Shown here piece after piece: positions 1 through 8,802 of a stretch of 64,000 nt of DNA (its first letter is position 1; each line of letters begins with the position of its first letter). The stretch comes from Acetatifactor sp. (GTDB taxonomy: Bacteria > Bacillota > Clostridia > Lachnospirales > Lachnospiraceae). The stretch spans positions 1 to 64,000 of the forward strand of contig JAEDDX010000002.1 in the NCBI GenBank assembly GCA_016293615.1, in the 5' to 3' direction. The notes under the pieces are model-generated. The model had not been told where the DNA came from, did no database searches, and was given only the letters and a program-made list of their open reading frames with translations. The translations under genes and the position numbers were made by a program.

Positions 1-26
1 ATAGTTTTAGATGTACTTATGCATTG

Positions 27-56
27 AAAAAGCTACCTGTTTTTTGCAGGTAGCTT
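27..56 (-). terminator. Terminator of the his operon
   Basis: A perfect 10-bp stem (30-39 with 47-56, AAGCTACCTG/CAGGTAGCTT) with a 7-base loop lies just past the hisIE stop. On the minus strand it is followed by a T run (complement of 27-30). T residues also follow on the plus strand, so it could work both ways. Confidence 0.85.
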
Positions 57-65
57 TCTTTATGA

Positions 66-1352
66 TTATCTGTTTGCAAGCTCTGTCGTGATCTCTTCCC
101 AGGTCACATCCTTCTCCACCATAAGAACCATCATATGATAGAGGAAATCACTGATCTCATACTTTACTTCGTTCGCATTGGGGTTTTTGGCGGCGATCAC
201 GATCTCCGTCGCTTCCTCTCCAAGCTTCTTCAGAATCTTATCAATACCCTTTTCAAAAAGATAATTGGTATAGGAACCTTCCTTCGGGTTCTGTTTTCGG
301 TCTTTGATGACATCCAGCACTTCCTGGAATACCATCAGGGGATTCTCGACCTCTTCGTAGTCCTTCCTGGTGATTTCGTGGAAGAAGCAGCTTCTGGCAC
401 CGGTATGGCATGCTGCACCAACCTGCGATACCTTGGCGAGGATCGTGTCCATGTCACAGTCGGCGGTCAGGCTCTTGACATACTGGTAATGTCCGCTGGT
501 CTCACCCTTCAGCCACAGTTCGTTCCTGCTCCTGCTGTAATAAGTCATCTTGCCGCATGCAATGGTCTTAAGATAAGCTTCTTCATTCATATATGCCATC
601 ATAAGGACTTCCTGCGAGCGATAGTCCTGAACGATGACCGGTACCATACCGTCACTGTTTTTCTTAAAGTCTGCCCAGGAATATGCCGCCTCGAAGGTCT
701 CTACCGGCAAACCGTTCTCCTTGCAGAGCGTTTTCAGGGTAAGGATCTCAGCAACATTGTCATTGATCGTATTGCCTGTTACACCGCAAACATTCTGATA
801 AGAGAAAATCTCGATGAGCTTATTCAGCGCTATCTGGTTGATCTGCACAAAGAAAGGCAGGTCTGTGATACTCTCGGTCTCACGAATCTGATGGGGATTC
901 AGCAAAATCATGGCTGAAACATATTTTTCCGCCAGTTCTTTGTTCTTGGCAATCACACCGGGATCATTGTAGGATATCAGAATTTTGTCCTTGCCGAATT
1001 TGAGGGATACTTCCTCGGTGATTGCAATGTTTCCTTCTTTTTCATAATCTAACACCGCATGACGGCAGCCCGCGTAGAGGAGCTTCTTGATGTCCTCCAT
1101 GCGCTTTACATTGCCGGCACCGATGACATCCATCTCTGCTGTTTCACAGATTTCTTTTAAAATGTCGAGTGCTTCCTCATGCTCTTCATCTGTGCCTGAC
1201 AGATCAAAAACGATCAGTTGGTCCGCATTGTTCTCGTTATACAGAGAGACCAGGCGCAGAGGGTCGGTCTCCACAACGCTAAGGTCGGTGAGGCTTCTGA
1301 CTGCATGCCCGTGATAGAGATAAATGCAGGGTACAAATTTTTTGGTTATCAT
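66..1352 (-). CDS. hisIE: Phosphoribosyl-AMP cyclohydrolase / phosphoribosyl-ATP pyrophosphatase with N-terminal HisA/HisF-like pseudo-barrel
   Basis: Catalyses the second and third steps of histidine synthesis: pyrophosphate removal from PR-ATP and ring opening of PR-AMP. Residues about 235-328 are HisI ([26 protein letters not shown], the zinc/metal motif DCDMD at 298-302, then ACHTG..SCF). Residues about 340-428 are HisE with the metal motif GEEATE at 378-383. The first ~210 residues are extra: they resemble a HisA/HisF barrel ([30 protein letters not shown]) but both places where the catalytic aspartates should be look like tyrosine (11 and about 128). Normal HisIE is about 200 residues, so this is twice the usual size. 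Its ATG overlaps the hisB stop by four bases. I am sure of HisIE; the barrel's role is unknown. Confidence 0.93.
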   Translation of the reverse strand: MITKKFVPCIYLYHGHAVRSLTDLSVVETDPLRLVSLYNENNADQLIVFDLSGTDEEHEEALDILKEICETAEMDVIGAGNVKRMEDIKKLLYAGCRHAVLDYEKEGNIAITEEVSLKFGKDKILISYNDPGVIAKNKELAEKYVSAMILLNPHQIRETESITDLPFFVQINQIALNKLIEIFSYQNVCGVTGNTINDNVAEILTLKTLCKENGLPVETFEAAYSWADFKKNSDGMVPVIVQDYRSQEVLMMAYMNEEAYLKTIACGKMTYYSRSRNELWLKGETSGHYQYVKSLTADCDMDTILAKVSQVGAACHTGARSCFFHEITRKDYEEVENPLMVFQEVLDVIKDRKQNPKEGSYTNYLFEKGIDKILKKLGEEATEIVIAAKNPNANEVKYEISDFLYHMMVLMVEKDVTWEEITTELANR

Positions 1353-1939
1353 CCTAAACTTCCTTTCGTGCTGAGCACATCTGTGATTCTTTCGTCGTAG
1401 TCAACCGCTGCGTCAAGTGCCTTACCGAAGGCCTTGAACATTGCCTCGATCATGTGATGGGCATTGATTCCGTCCATCATTTTAATGTGAAGATTCATGC
1501 CTGCGCTGTAGCTGACAGCGTAGAAAAATTCTCTGACCAGCTCTGTTTCCAACTCGCCGACACGCTCCACCGGGAAGGTGCAGTCAAAGTTCAGATACGG
1601 TCTTCCGCATAAATCAACCGCACACAGAGCCAGGGCGTCGTCCATGGGGAGAATAAAGAATCCGTATCTTCTGATTCCCTTCTTCTCTCCGACTGCCTTG
1701 GCAATTGCCTGCCCGAGTACAATGCCGACATCCTCCACAGTATGGTGACCGTCAACCTGCAGATCCCCCTTCACCTTTACATCCAAATCGAAGAAACCGT
1801 GTTTGGAAAAGCCCTCAAGCATATGATCGAAAAAACCGATGCCGGTATCAATGGAGGAAGCTCCGGTTCCGTCGAGAGACAATTTCATCTGAATGTCTGT
1901 TTCCTTTGTGGTTCTGTTCACTTCAGCAGTTCTGTTCAT
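1349..1939 (-). CDS. hisB: Imidazoleglycerol-phosphate dehydratase
   Basis: Removes water from imidazole glycerol phosphate to give imidazole acetol phosphate, the sixth step of histidine synthesis. The monofunctional form (196 residues, the usual length) without a fused phosphatase. Conserved metal-binding His/Glu clusters are visible: HHTVEDVG in the first half and NAHHMIEA in the second, plus the GFFDHML signature near the start. The frame stays open upstream to 2008, but I place the start at the ATG at 1939 because AAAGGAAA precedes it, the protein then begins MNRTAEV as in the family, and overlap with hisD disappears. Last base pairs overlap hisIE (ATGA), so the two are probably translationally coupled. 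Confidence 0.94.
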   Translation of the reverse strand: MNRTAEVNRTTKETDIQMKLSLDGTGASSIDTGIGFFDHMLEGFSKHGFFDLDVKVKGDLQVDGHHTVEDVGIVLGQAIAKAVGEKKGIRRYGFFILPMDDALALCAVDLCGRPYLNFDCTFPVERVGELETELVREFFYAVSYSAGMNLHIKMMDGINAHHMIEAMFKAFGKALDAAVDYDERITDVLSTKGSLG

Positions 1940-1973
1940 CTTCACTGTTTCCTTTCTGTCCGGATACGGGATA

Positions 1974-3266
1974 TCAATCCTCAAATCTGACTCTGACGCT
2001 GTTCGCATGTGCTGTCAGGCCTTCACTTTCGGCAAATACTTCGATCTGTTTATGTACCTTCTCCAAAGCTTCTCTGGAATAGGAAATAATACTGGTCTTC
2101 TTGATAAAATCATCCACATTGACCGGTGAGAAGAACTTTGCGGTTCCGTTCGTCGGTAAGATATGGTTGGGACCTGCAAAATAGTCTCCGAGAGGCTCGG
2201 ATGCATATTCACCCATGAAAATAGCGCCGGCATTCTTGATCTTGGTCATGACTTCAAAAGGATTCTTCGTAAGAATCTCAAGGTGTTCGGAAGCAATCTC
2301 GTTTACTGCGTCAATTGCGTCCTGCATGGTATCTGCGACCAGAATGTATCCATAGTTATCCAAAGACTTGGTCATGATCTCTTTTCTGGAAAGCTGTGCG
2401 ACAAAACGATCGACTTCGACTGATACCTGAGCGGCCAGCTCTTCAGAGGTTGTAATCAGAATCGCGCTTGCAAGCTCGTCATGCTCAGCCTGGGAAAGCA
2501 GATCTGCGGCAACATAACGGGGATTTGCCGTCTCATCCGCAAGCACGAGGATCTCGCTGGGGCCTGCGATCGAGTCAATGCTGACATAGCCGTAAACAGC
2601 TTTCTTTGCCAGGGCAACGAAGATATTGCCGGGACCCGTGATCTTATCCACCTTAGGGATGGATTCTGTGCCGAAAGCCAGTGCAGCGATGGCCTGTGCG
2701 CCGCCGACTTTATAGATCGTGTTCACGCCGGCGATATCTGCCGCAACCAGTGTGCCGGGATTGACCTTGCCGTCTGCTCCGGGCGGAGTCGTCATCACGA
2801 TCTCAGATACGCCTGCAACCTTCGCGGGGATGACATTCATCAATACACTGGAGGGATAGGCAGCCTTACCGCCGGGAACATAGACGCCTGCCTTGGCGAT
2901 CGGGGTGATCTTCATACCGAGAATGGTGCCGTCCTCCTTGGAATCAAACCAGCTGTTTCTGAGCTGTTTTGCATGGAAAGCACGAATGTTTTCGGCCGAT
3001 GCCTTGATGACTTCTATCAGACCGGCATCCAGCCTGGTGTAAGCTTCTTCTATCTCTTCTCTTGTGACTTTGATATTCTCCGCACTTAACGCATACTTGT
3101 CAAACTTCAATGTATAATCAAAGAGCGCCTGATCTCCCTTGGCTTTTACGGTTTCAATGATCTCATTGACGGTAGCTTCATAGCCGGAATAATGATTGGG
3201 ACTTCTTTTTAACAAATCTTCTAAAATACTTTTTTTTGTTTCGCCGGATAATTTCACGATTCTCAT
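1974..3266 (-). CDS. hisD: Histidinol dehydrogenase
   Basis: Zinc enzyme that oxidises L-histidinol to L-histidine in two NAD-dependent steps, the end of the pathway. The 430-residue length is typical. Family signatures are present: AGVYVPGGKAAYPSSVLMNVIPAKVAG in the first third (shown here as AGVYVPGG...), KITGPGNIFVALAK, SIAGPSEILVLAD, SEHLEI and GPNHILPTNGTAKF near the C terminus, which include the zinc and substrate ligands. AAAGGAATTGCC precedes the ATG. It sits between hisG and hisB with gaps of only 24 and 34 bases, so it is cotranscribed with them. Confidence 0.95.
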   Translation of the reverse strand: MRIVKLSGETKKSILEDLLKRSPNHYSGYEATVNEIIETVKAKGDQALFDYTLKFDKYALSAENIKVTREEIEEAYTRLDAGLIEVIKASAENIRAFHAKQLRNSWFDSKEDGTILGMKITPIAKAGVYVPGGKAAYPSSVLMNVIPAKVAGVSEIVMTTPPGADGKVNPGTLVAADIAGVNTIYKVGGAQAIAALAFGTESIPKVDKITGPGNIFVALAKKAVYGYVSIDSIAGPSEILVLADETANPRYVAADLLSQAEHDELASAILITTSEELAAQVSVEVDRFVAQLSRKEIMTKSLDNYGYILVADTMQDAIDAVNEIASEHLEILTKNPFEVMTKIKNAGAIFMGEYASEPLGDYFAGPNHILPTNGTAKFFSPVNVDDFIKKTSIISYSREALEKVHKQIEVFAESEGLTAHANSVRVRFED

Positions 3267-3290
3267 GGCAATTCCTTTCTGTGCGCCGTA

Positions 3291-3950
3291 TTACTGTTTC
3301 TTCTCTTCGAGCTTGGCACGAATCTTATTTACAAGGGACTTGATTCTGTCGGTTTCCATCTGCATACTGACAGGGTTTACGATCATTCTGGCGGAAAGAG
3401 GACAAACCTCCTCCAATACTTCCAGACCGTTTTCGCGGAGGGTAGAACCTGTTTCCACAATATCTACGATCACATCGGAGAGCTCTACCAGGGGACCTAA
3501 TTCAACGGAACCGTTCAACTTGATAATATCTACGGTCTGATGCTTTTTGTTATAAAAGTAATCCTTCGCAATCTCAGGATATTTGCTGGCGACCCGGATC
3601 CTCTCATGATGCTGTAAAAGTTCCCTTGCAGATGCGGGGCCGCATACACACATGGTGCATTTTCCGAAGCCGAGGTCAAGCACCTCGTATACATTCCTGT
3701 TTTCTTCAAGAATAGTATCTCTTCCGACGACTCCGATATCGGCAGCACCGTATTCCACATAGGTTGGAACATCGGGACCTTTCGCCAGAAAGAAACGAAG
3801 CTTCAGCTCGTCATTCTGAAAAATCAGTTTTCTGGAGCTTTTGTCCTTCATTTCCTCACAATGAATTCCAATCTGCTCAAACAATTCCAGGGTTTTATTC
3901 GCTAATCTTCCTTTGCCGAGTGCAAAGGTCAGATATCTTTCATCACTCAT
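3291..3950 (-). CDS. hisG: ATP phosphoribosyltransferase, short form catalytic subunit
   Basis: Joins ATP and PRPP to make phosphoribosyl-ATP, the committed step of histidine synthesis. At 219 residues it is the short form (HisG-S), which lacks the C-terminal ACT-like regulatory domain of long HisG and needs HisZ for activity and feedback control by histidine. The fold signatures LTFALGKGRLANKT at the start, AADIGVVGRD, and the PRPP-binding loop DIVETGSTLRENGL are all present. An AGGAG lies about ten bases before the ATG. hisZ is directly upstream (12-base gap), as expected for an obligate partner. Confidence 0.95.
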   Translation of the reverse strand: MSDERYLTFALGKGRLANKTLELFEQIGIHCEEMKDKSSRKLIFQNDELKLRFFLAKGPDVPTYVEYGAADIGVVGRDTILEENRNVYEVLDLGFGKCTMCVCGPASARELLQHHERIRVASKYPEIAKDYFYNKKHQTVDIIKLNGSVELGPLVELSDVIVDIVETGSTLRENGLEVLEEVCPLSARMIVNPVSMQMETDRIKSLVNKIRAKLEEKKQ

Positions 3951-3962
3951 TGCTGACTGCTC

Positions 3963-5078
3963 CTATTCTTCACGTACCAGAGCGACTGCCCTGCCGCTTT
4001 TACGAAGTGCAGTTGCACTGGCGAGTATCTCGGTATAATTCTGACGGTTGTAAGTAAGGTATGTAACGGGTTCCTTTACGGGGATTGTAACCTTCTGTCT
4101 GGCAAGCGCTTCCATAATGCTGTCGATTATCATGCAAAAACCGATTGCCGGAGCTTCTTTTCCGAACTGATGGAGCAGACGGTCATATCTTCCGCCCTTT
4201 ACGATTGCTTCACCGACCCCATAGGTGTACGCTTTGAAGATAACGCCTGTATAATACTTATATTTACTCAGCATGCCAAGGTCAAAAGAGATATATTCTG
4301 CAACACCGTAAGCTTTTAAGACTTCATACAGGGTCTCGAGACGTTCGATGGCAGCCAGGGATCTGGAGTTGTTTACCATGGCTTTTGCCTCGGACAAAGA
4401 ACACATATTGCCGAACATATCCGCAACCTTAAGAAGTCTGCTGCGATACGGTTCTACCACATTTCTTTCAGACAGAAGCTCCTGCGCCGCAAAGTAATTC
4501 TTGCCGGAAATGCAGGCGCGAAGATCCATCTCGGTCTCTTCGTCCAGCCCTGCTTCCTCGCAAAGCCCCTTGAAGTACTCAACCTCACCGATGGATACCT
4601 GAAATCTCTGCAAACCGGTGCCAAGGAGTGATTTGATCACCAGACTGACGATCTCGGCGTCTGCTTCTACGGAACCGTCTCCGATCAACTCAGCACCCAT
4701 CTGTGTGCATTCTTTTAACTTGCCCTGCAGATTTGAAGTATTGGTGAAGGTGTTTCCCGCATAACAGAAGCGCAGGGGCTTGTTTTCTTCACAAAAATAC
4801 TTCGCAGCACATCTCGCAATGGAGGGCGTAAAGTCCGGACGAAGCACCAGAGTATTCCCGTCCTTGTCAAAGAATTTGTACAATTCCCTGCTGGGCGTGG
4901 TACCGATCTCTTTTGAGAACACATCAAAAAACTCAAAGGTCGGCGTCTGGATATCCTCATAACCAAACAGACGGATGTTGTCATGAAGCTTTGCTTCTAT
5001 CTCAGATTTCTTTTCATATTCTGTTCCGTAAATATCTCTGACTCCCTCGGGAGTGTGTAATAATGACTTATTCATCAC
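3963..5078 (-). CDS. hisZ: ATP phosphoribosyltransferase regulatory subunit
   Basis: Paralogue of the histidyl-tRNA synthetase catalytic core that forms a hetero-octamer with short HisG and gives histidine feedback inhibition; it does not charge tRNA. Length 371, typical of HisZ and shorter than HisRS. HisRS-like stretches are seen: TPEGVRDIYG at the start, TPTFEFFDVF, the motif 2 region LVLRPDFTPSIARCAA, and near the end YTGVIFKAYTYGVGEAIVKGGRYDRLL. The frame opens with GTG (5078) followed at once by ATG (5075); either could start translation and the ribosome binding site is weak. First gene of the operon, about 60 bases from its promoter. Confidence 0.92.
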   Translation of the reverse strand: MMNKSLLHTPEGVRDIYGTEYEKKSEIEAKLHDNIRLFGYEDIQTPTFEFFDVFSKEIGTTPSRELYKFFDKDGNTLVLRPDFTPSIARCAAKYFCEENKPLRFCYAGNTFTNTSNLQGKLKECTQMGAELIGDGSVEADAEIVSLVIKSLLGTGLQRFQVSIGEVEYFKGLCEEAGLDEETEMDLRACISGKNYFAAQELLSERNVVEPYRSRLLKVADMFGNMCSLSEAKAMVNNSRSLAAIERLETLYEVLKAYGVAEYISFDLGMLSKYKYYTGVIFKAYTYGVGEAIVKGGRYDRLLHQFGKEAPAIGFCMIIDSIMEALARQKVTIPVKEPVTYLTYNRQNYTEILASATALRKSGRAVALVREE

Positions 5079-5142
5079 TTTTTCTCGCTTTCACACGCTG
5101 ATGTGCTACCTTGCTAACATGGTAGAGAAATAAACTAAATGT

Positions 5143-5171
5143 AGTATAAGGGAATACAATTTCCCTGTCAA
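5143..5171 (-). promoter_or_regulatory. Sigma-A promoter of the his operon with operator-like dyad in the spacer
   Basis: Reading the minus strand: TTGACA (5166-5171), 17-base spacer, TATACT (5143-5148). The spacer is filled by an inverted repeat, AGGGAA-N6-TTCCCT (5149-5166), which is where a repressor would block RNA polymerase. Downstream, a small hairpin CTACC..GGTAG lies in the ~60-base leader (5106-5125). There is no room for a T-box. Confidence 0.85.
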
Positions 5172-5188
5172 GCGAAATTTAAGTTTCT

Positions 5189-5728
5189 TTAGGCTTCGCC
5201 TCTGTCTTCCAGATCCTTCTGCAGCATATCCAGATAGGGAACTAAAATACCGGACTTCTTCGGGAGAACATATGCAGGGTTAAGTTCATCATACCGGAAG
5301 CTTTTTCTGCCGCCCTCCTTCGCACGATTCCAAAAATACAGCAGCATTTCCAGTGGAAGATAATAAAACAGGTCCATATGTGTATAGTAGATCAGGAAAA
5401 AGGCAATACCGCCCTGCTTTTCAAAGTCTTGCATAAATGCAACCTGATGCTCGTGGATGTTCTGCAGGGAAAAGGTGTCGACTGCGCATTCTTTGGCGTC
5501 AAAGCAAACCGGTATGCCCTGCACGGCGCCGATGTAATCGACGGTACTCTTCTGCTCGAAATAAGCCAGCGTGATCTGCCGGCTTTCCTTGTCCATCCTG
5601 ATCGGCGTTATGGGTGTCGGAATCTTCTGAATCAGAGCAAGGCCGGCATCCGCATATTTTTCATTTGTTCGATTGACCATATCTTCTAAGGTAGATCCCC
5701 GAAGACCTCTGGATTTCCAAGTTGCCAT
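5189..5728 (-). CDS. recU: Holliday junction resolvase RecU
   Basis: Firmicute-type endonuclease that cuts Holliday junctions during recombination and chromosome segregation, working with RuvAB (also in this window at 30.8-32.4 kb). The 179-residue protein shows the RecU pattern: RGxxLEDMVNRTNEKY near the N terminus, IQKIPTPITPIR, the nuclease core STVDYIGAVQG...CFDAKE with the acidic and lysine residues, then an aromatic C-terminal half. In many Firmicutes recU sits beside a penicillin-binding protein gene; here it instead follows a pseudouridine synthase gene, sharing one base (TAATG) with its stop. No terminator is seen between recU and the his promoter. Confidence 0.9.
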   Translation of the reverse strand: MATWKSRGLRGSTLEDMVNRTNEKYADAGLALIQKIPTPITPIRMDKESRQITLAYFEQKSTVDYIGAVQGIPVCFDAKECAVDTFSLQNIHEHQVAFMQDFEKQGGIAFFLIYYTHMDLFYYLPLEMLLYFWNRAKEGGRKSFRYDELNPAYVLPKKSGILVPYLDMLQKDLEDRGEA

Positions 5729-6771
5729 TACCTGTCCCCGCTTTTCACTAAGCCTGTAAGTATCGTTTGAAACTGCTTCGGATATTCTGCCAGAAATGTC
5801 CTGCCGCTCAAGGCTTCACCGACTCCTTCCGCGCAGACCGGGAAAGTGACCCTGTAGGCATGAAGCAGTTGGTGTCTTAATTGATAACGCTCCTGCATCT
5901 TTTGATTGCTTGTTTGACTGCCATATTTGGTATCCCCGATCAACGGGTGTCCGATGGAGGCAAGGTGCGCTCTGATCTGGTGTGTCTTGCCGGTGACAAG
6001 TTCGACTTCCAGATGGGTATAGTCTCTGGTGGCCTTCAACGGTGTATATCCCGTCATGATAAACTCTGCCTGCGAAGGATTTAAGGGGTGTTTCTCTATC
6101 CTGACGGTGTTGGTCCTTTCATCCTTGATGAGAAACCCGTTGATGAAAGCGGATGTGACGATCTCCCCGAGGCAAATTGTCCTGTAGAATTTCTTCACAG
6201 TGCGTTCCTTGATACATTTGCTTAAGTATTGGGAGCCTGCCAGGGATTTGCCGCAAAGAACCAGTCCGCTGGTGTTGCGGTCTAAGCGGTTGCACACTGA
6301 CGGATGGAACACCTTAAATTCCTTTTCCCAGGAGGCGTCACATGAAAGCAGGTAGCCGAGAAGCCACTCATTTAAGCTTGCATCGTCCGGCTTTGCCTTC
6401 TGTGTCAGGATGCCTGCGGGTTTTGCGAGGAAACAGAAATTCTGGTCTTCATAGATCACCTGTATGCCCTGCAACGACTGATATGCCTTACGATACTCTT
6501 TGCAAGGATCCGGCGAGGTAAACTTTTCGGAGGGTGCTTTCCCGGCAGAGATTCCGGTAAATTTTTCAAAGGTCTCATCAGAAAAAAAGAAGCGCACGGT
6601 ATCACCTTCGGCGACAATCTCAGAGCCCTCCGCTTTCCTGCCGTTGAGGGTAATATTCTTTTTTCGAAGCATCTTGTATATAAAGCCGGTGCCGGCCGTG
6701 GGCATCACTTTGTGCAGATATTTGTCGAAACGCTGTCCGGCCTGATTCTTCCCTACTGTCAGAGCCTGCAT
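5728..6771 (-). CDS. RluA-family pseudouridine synthase
   Basis: Isomerises specific uridines of ribosomal RNA or tRNA to pseudouridine. An S4 RNA-binding domain occupies about residues 13-65 (RFDKYLHKVMP..FIYKMLRKKNITLNG), followed by the catalytic domain with the active-site motif NRLDRNTSG; the catalytic aspartate is D164. The usual first residue of this motif is His and here it is Asn, and the second Asp of LDRDTSG is Asn, both outside the catalytic residue. RKPAGI-type, KKFYRT and GKTHQIRAHLASIGHPLIGDTKYG segments are also typical. RluC/RluD-like; the exact target base cannot be told from sequence. AGGAG precedes the ATG. Confidence 0.88.
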   Translation of the reverse strand: MQALTVGKNQAGQRFDKYLHKVMPTAGTGFIYKMLRKKNITLNGRKAEGSEIVAEGDTVRFFFSDETFEKFTGISAGKAPSEKFTSPDPCKEYRKAYQSLQGIQVIYEDQNFCFLAKPAGILTQKAKPDDASLNEWLLGYLLSCDASWEKEFKVFHPSVCNRLDRNTSGLVLCGKSLAGSQYLSKCIKERTVKKFYRTICLGEIVTSAFINGFLIKDERTNTVRIEKHPLNPSQAEFIMTGYTPLKATRDYTHLEVELVTGKTHQIRAHLASIGHPLIGDTKYGSQTSNQKMQERYQLRHQLLHAYRVTFPVCAEGVGEALSGRTFLAEYPKQFQTILTGLVKSGDR

Positions 6772-6786
6772 CTTACTCTCCTGTTT

Positions 6787-7371
6787 CTATAAAGATATTT
6801 GCTTTAAAGTCTCGAGAACAGACAATGTTTTTTCTTCCTCTTCGGGCAATTGCGCCATCTGAGCCAGACGGTTACAGTATTTGTCCGGATCAGTAAACAC
6901 CTTGACGGTCAGATCCTTATGTCCCTCAAGCTTAAGATGCTCAGTGATGTGCTTCTGGAACTCGGCTTCCGGGAAATCGGTCTTTGACGAATAGCCACAG
7001 ATCGTGTTGCCGCGTACCGCAAGATGCTCCACATAATAGTTTGTTTTGTAGGATGTGAAGACACAATCAAATAAACCCTTCAAATCCGAGAGAGACTGTT
7101 TGATTTTCTCGGCTGATTCGGCACTGCAGCTTCTGTACCTGGCATACATAATGAAGCTGACGAGGCGTTTGCTGGCCGGCAGGCATCCGAGTACGGCAAC
7201 GATCGTGAGCAGATTCCCTCGTTGCTTTGTCTGGATATAGCCTGCAAAGAAAAGAGACAAAGAGATACCAAACAACACCAGTGTATGTACGAGCTCGTAA
7301 CGAGTCTGGGTTTTGATATATTGTTCGGAGCCCTTCGCATCCGTATTGTCAAAAAAACGCTTGATCGACAT
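6787..7371 (-). CDS. Conserved-type membrane protein of unknown function
   Basis: I do not recognise a named family. The 194-residue protein has a charged N terminus, two closely spaced hydrophobic segments (about residues 28-46 and 53-77) that should form a membrane hairpin, then a soluble C-terminal part of about 115 residues facing the cytoplasm, rich in Lys and Glu and ending in a helical LPEEEEKTLSVLETLKQ stretch. It lies between a HAD phosphatase gene and a pseudouridine synthase gene with short gaps (18 and 15 bases), so it is very likely cotranscribed with them. A GAAAGGAAA ribosome binding site precedes the ATG. Confidence 0.6.
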   Translation of the reverse strand: MSIKRFFDNTDAKGSEQYIKTQTRYELVHTLVLFGISLSLFFAGYIQTKQRGNLLTIVAVLGCLPASKRLVSFIMYARYRSCSAESAEKIKQSLSDLKGLFDCVFTSYKTNYYVEHLAVRGNTICGYSSKTDFPEAEFQKHITEHLKLEGHKDLTVKVFTDPDKYCNRLAQMAQLPEEEEKTLSVLETLKQISL

Positions 7372-7389
7372 TATCGTTTCCTTTCTGAT

Positions 7390-8064
7390 TTACGCATCTT
7401 CCGGTTCCCGGAAAAAGTCAAAATAATCTTCAATATAGTAATCCGCAAGCGCCTGCTTCTGCGCTCTGCTGTCTGCGGAATAGGCATCTTCCACTGCGCA
7501 TACCCTCATGCCGGCTGATTTGCCTGCCTGTATCCCCGGCACAATATCCTCGAATACCAGACATTTCTTGGGTGAAACGCCGAGTCTTTCGGCAGTTTTT
7601 AAGTAAATGTCCGGTGCAGGCTTTCCCTTCGATACCTCGCAGCCGGTAAGAATACTGGAAAAATAGTTGTCCAGATGATGGACCTTTGTAATCTGATCCA
7701 CAAGCTCTCTGGAATTGCTGGTTGCGATGCCAAGTCGGATGCCTCTTTTCTTACAACCTTCGAGAAAGGCGGGTATTCCGGGCTTAAGCGGTACCTCGTA
7801 TGTGTATTTATCCCAGGCCATCTGATTCCAGTCAGCCTTCATTTTCTCGACAGGATCCGGTATCGGAAAATGTTCTTTAAAATACAGGGCAGTTTCGGAA
7901 AAGCTCATTCCCTCAATTCTGGACTGTAAATCTTCGGGGAGCGGAATGTTGAAACGCCCCAGATACTCGATATCGATCGCACGCCACATCCACATGGAGT
8001 CGACGAGTGAGCCGTCCAGATCAAAAATAACAGCCTCTGTCCCCAGCATCATACTATGCTTCAT
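7390..8064 (-). CDS. HAD-superfamily phosphatase, beta-phosphoglucomutase-like
   Basis: Subfamily IA haloacid dehalogenase hydrolase, probably a sugar-phosphate or nucleotide phosphatase. Motif I DLDGSLVDS holds the nucleophile and acid/base aspartates (residues 15 and 17 from the chosen start), motif II is ATSNS, motif III KGKPAPDIY and motif IV VFEDIVPGIQAGKSAGM. A helical cap follows motif I (residues about 25-90). The frame is open to 8082, but the ATG at 8064 has GAGG upstream and is preferred; an ATG at 8052 is possible. It overlaps the end of the RsuA-type gene by 11 bases. The substrate is not predictable from the sequence. Confidence 0.85.
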   Translation of the reverse strand: MKHSMMLGTEAVIFDLDGSLVDSMWMWRAIDIEYLGRFNIPLPEDLQSRIEGMSFSETALYFKEHFPIPDPVEKMKADWNQMAWDKYTYEVPLKPGIPAFLEGCKKRGIRLGIATSNSRELVDQITKVHHLDNYFSSILTGCEVSKGKPAPDIYLKTAERLGVSPKKCLVFEDIVPGIQAGKSAGMRVCAVEDAYSADSRAQKQALADYYIEDYFDFFREPEDA

Positions 8065-8755
8065 GAAGGATTGCAACCTCACTTTCTGTCAGTGCCCGGT
8101 ATTGCCCCGGTAAAAGAGTTTCGTCCAGCTCAAGACCTCCGAACGAAATCCGTTTTAAGCCTGTTACACGGTTGCCGACTGCCTCCAGCATACGCTTGAC
8201 CTGATGAAATTTGCCTTCATGAATGGTCAATAATAGGACCTGCTCTGCGATCAGTGTTGCACTTGCCGGTGCGGTCGGTTTGTCCTCACCGATGTCAACA
8301 CCTGTCTCCAGCAGTCTAAGTTGTGCTTCCGTGACAGGACTTTCGGTGTGTACTTCGTAAGTCTTATCAACATGTCTTTTCGGCGTAAGGAGTCTGTGCG
8401 CCAAAGGTCCGTCGTTGGTTAACAGCAGGAATCCTTCCGTATCCTTGTCCAGGCGGCCGGCAGGGAAAATATCGTCCCGATAATCCGTGGGGCTTAAGAG
8501 ATCCAGTACGGTCCTGTCCGAAGGATCACGGGTTGCCGACACGACTCCCGCAGGCTTGTTGAGCAGATAATAAACGAGGGCGGTATACGCAATCTGCCTT
8601 CCCTGATATAGGATGATATCTTTTTCTGCATCAATTTTTAAGCCGGCGTCGGTCACTGTCTTTCCGTTTACCGTAACAGCCTTTCGGCGAATGATCTCTT
8701 TGACCTGACTTCTTGTGCCGATGCCGGCATCACATAAATATTTATCCAAACGCAT
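8054..8755 (-). CDS. RsuA/RluB-family 16S or 23S rRNA pseudouridine synthase
   Basis: Converts a single uridine in ribosomal RNA to pseudouridine. An S4 domain is at residues 1-45 (MRLDKYLCDAGIGTRSQVKEI), then the catalytic domain with LNKPAGVVSATRD and the active-site segment AGRLDKDTEGFLLLTNDG; catalytic aspartate D103. KTYEVH and the C-terminal EGKFHQVKRMLEAVGNRV complete the RsuA signature. Length 233 matches the small RsuA type. It is the first gene of the minus-strand group that runs through the HAD protein to recU, and is divergent from ylbJ with only 47 bases between. Confidence 0.9.
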   Translation of the reverse strand: MRLDKYLCDAGIGTRSQVKEIIRRKAVTVNGKTVTDAGLKIDAEKDIILYQGRQIAYTALVYYLLNKPAGVVSATRDPSDRTVLDLLSPTDYRDDIFPAGRLDKDTEGFLLLTNDGPLAHRLLTPKRHVDKTYEVHTESPVTEAQLRLLETGVDIGEDKPTAPASATLIAEQVLLLTIHEGKFHQVKRMLEAVGNRVTGLKRISFGGLELDETLLPGQYRALTESEVAILHEA

Positions 8756-8802
8756 ATGTGCTGTGATCCTTCTATATATTAGTAAAAAACGGTTGTCTGT
8801 TC

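Noticed and set aside
5079..5188. T-box or other amino-acid riboswitch upstream of hisZ
   Set aside because: The leader is about 60 bases, lacks the conserved T-box bulge and the antiterminator, and has no terminator.
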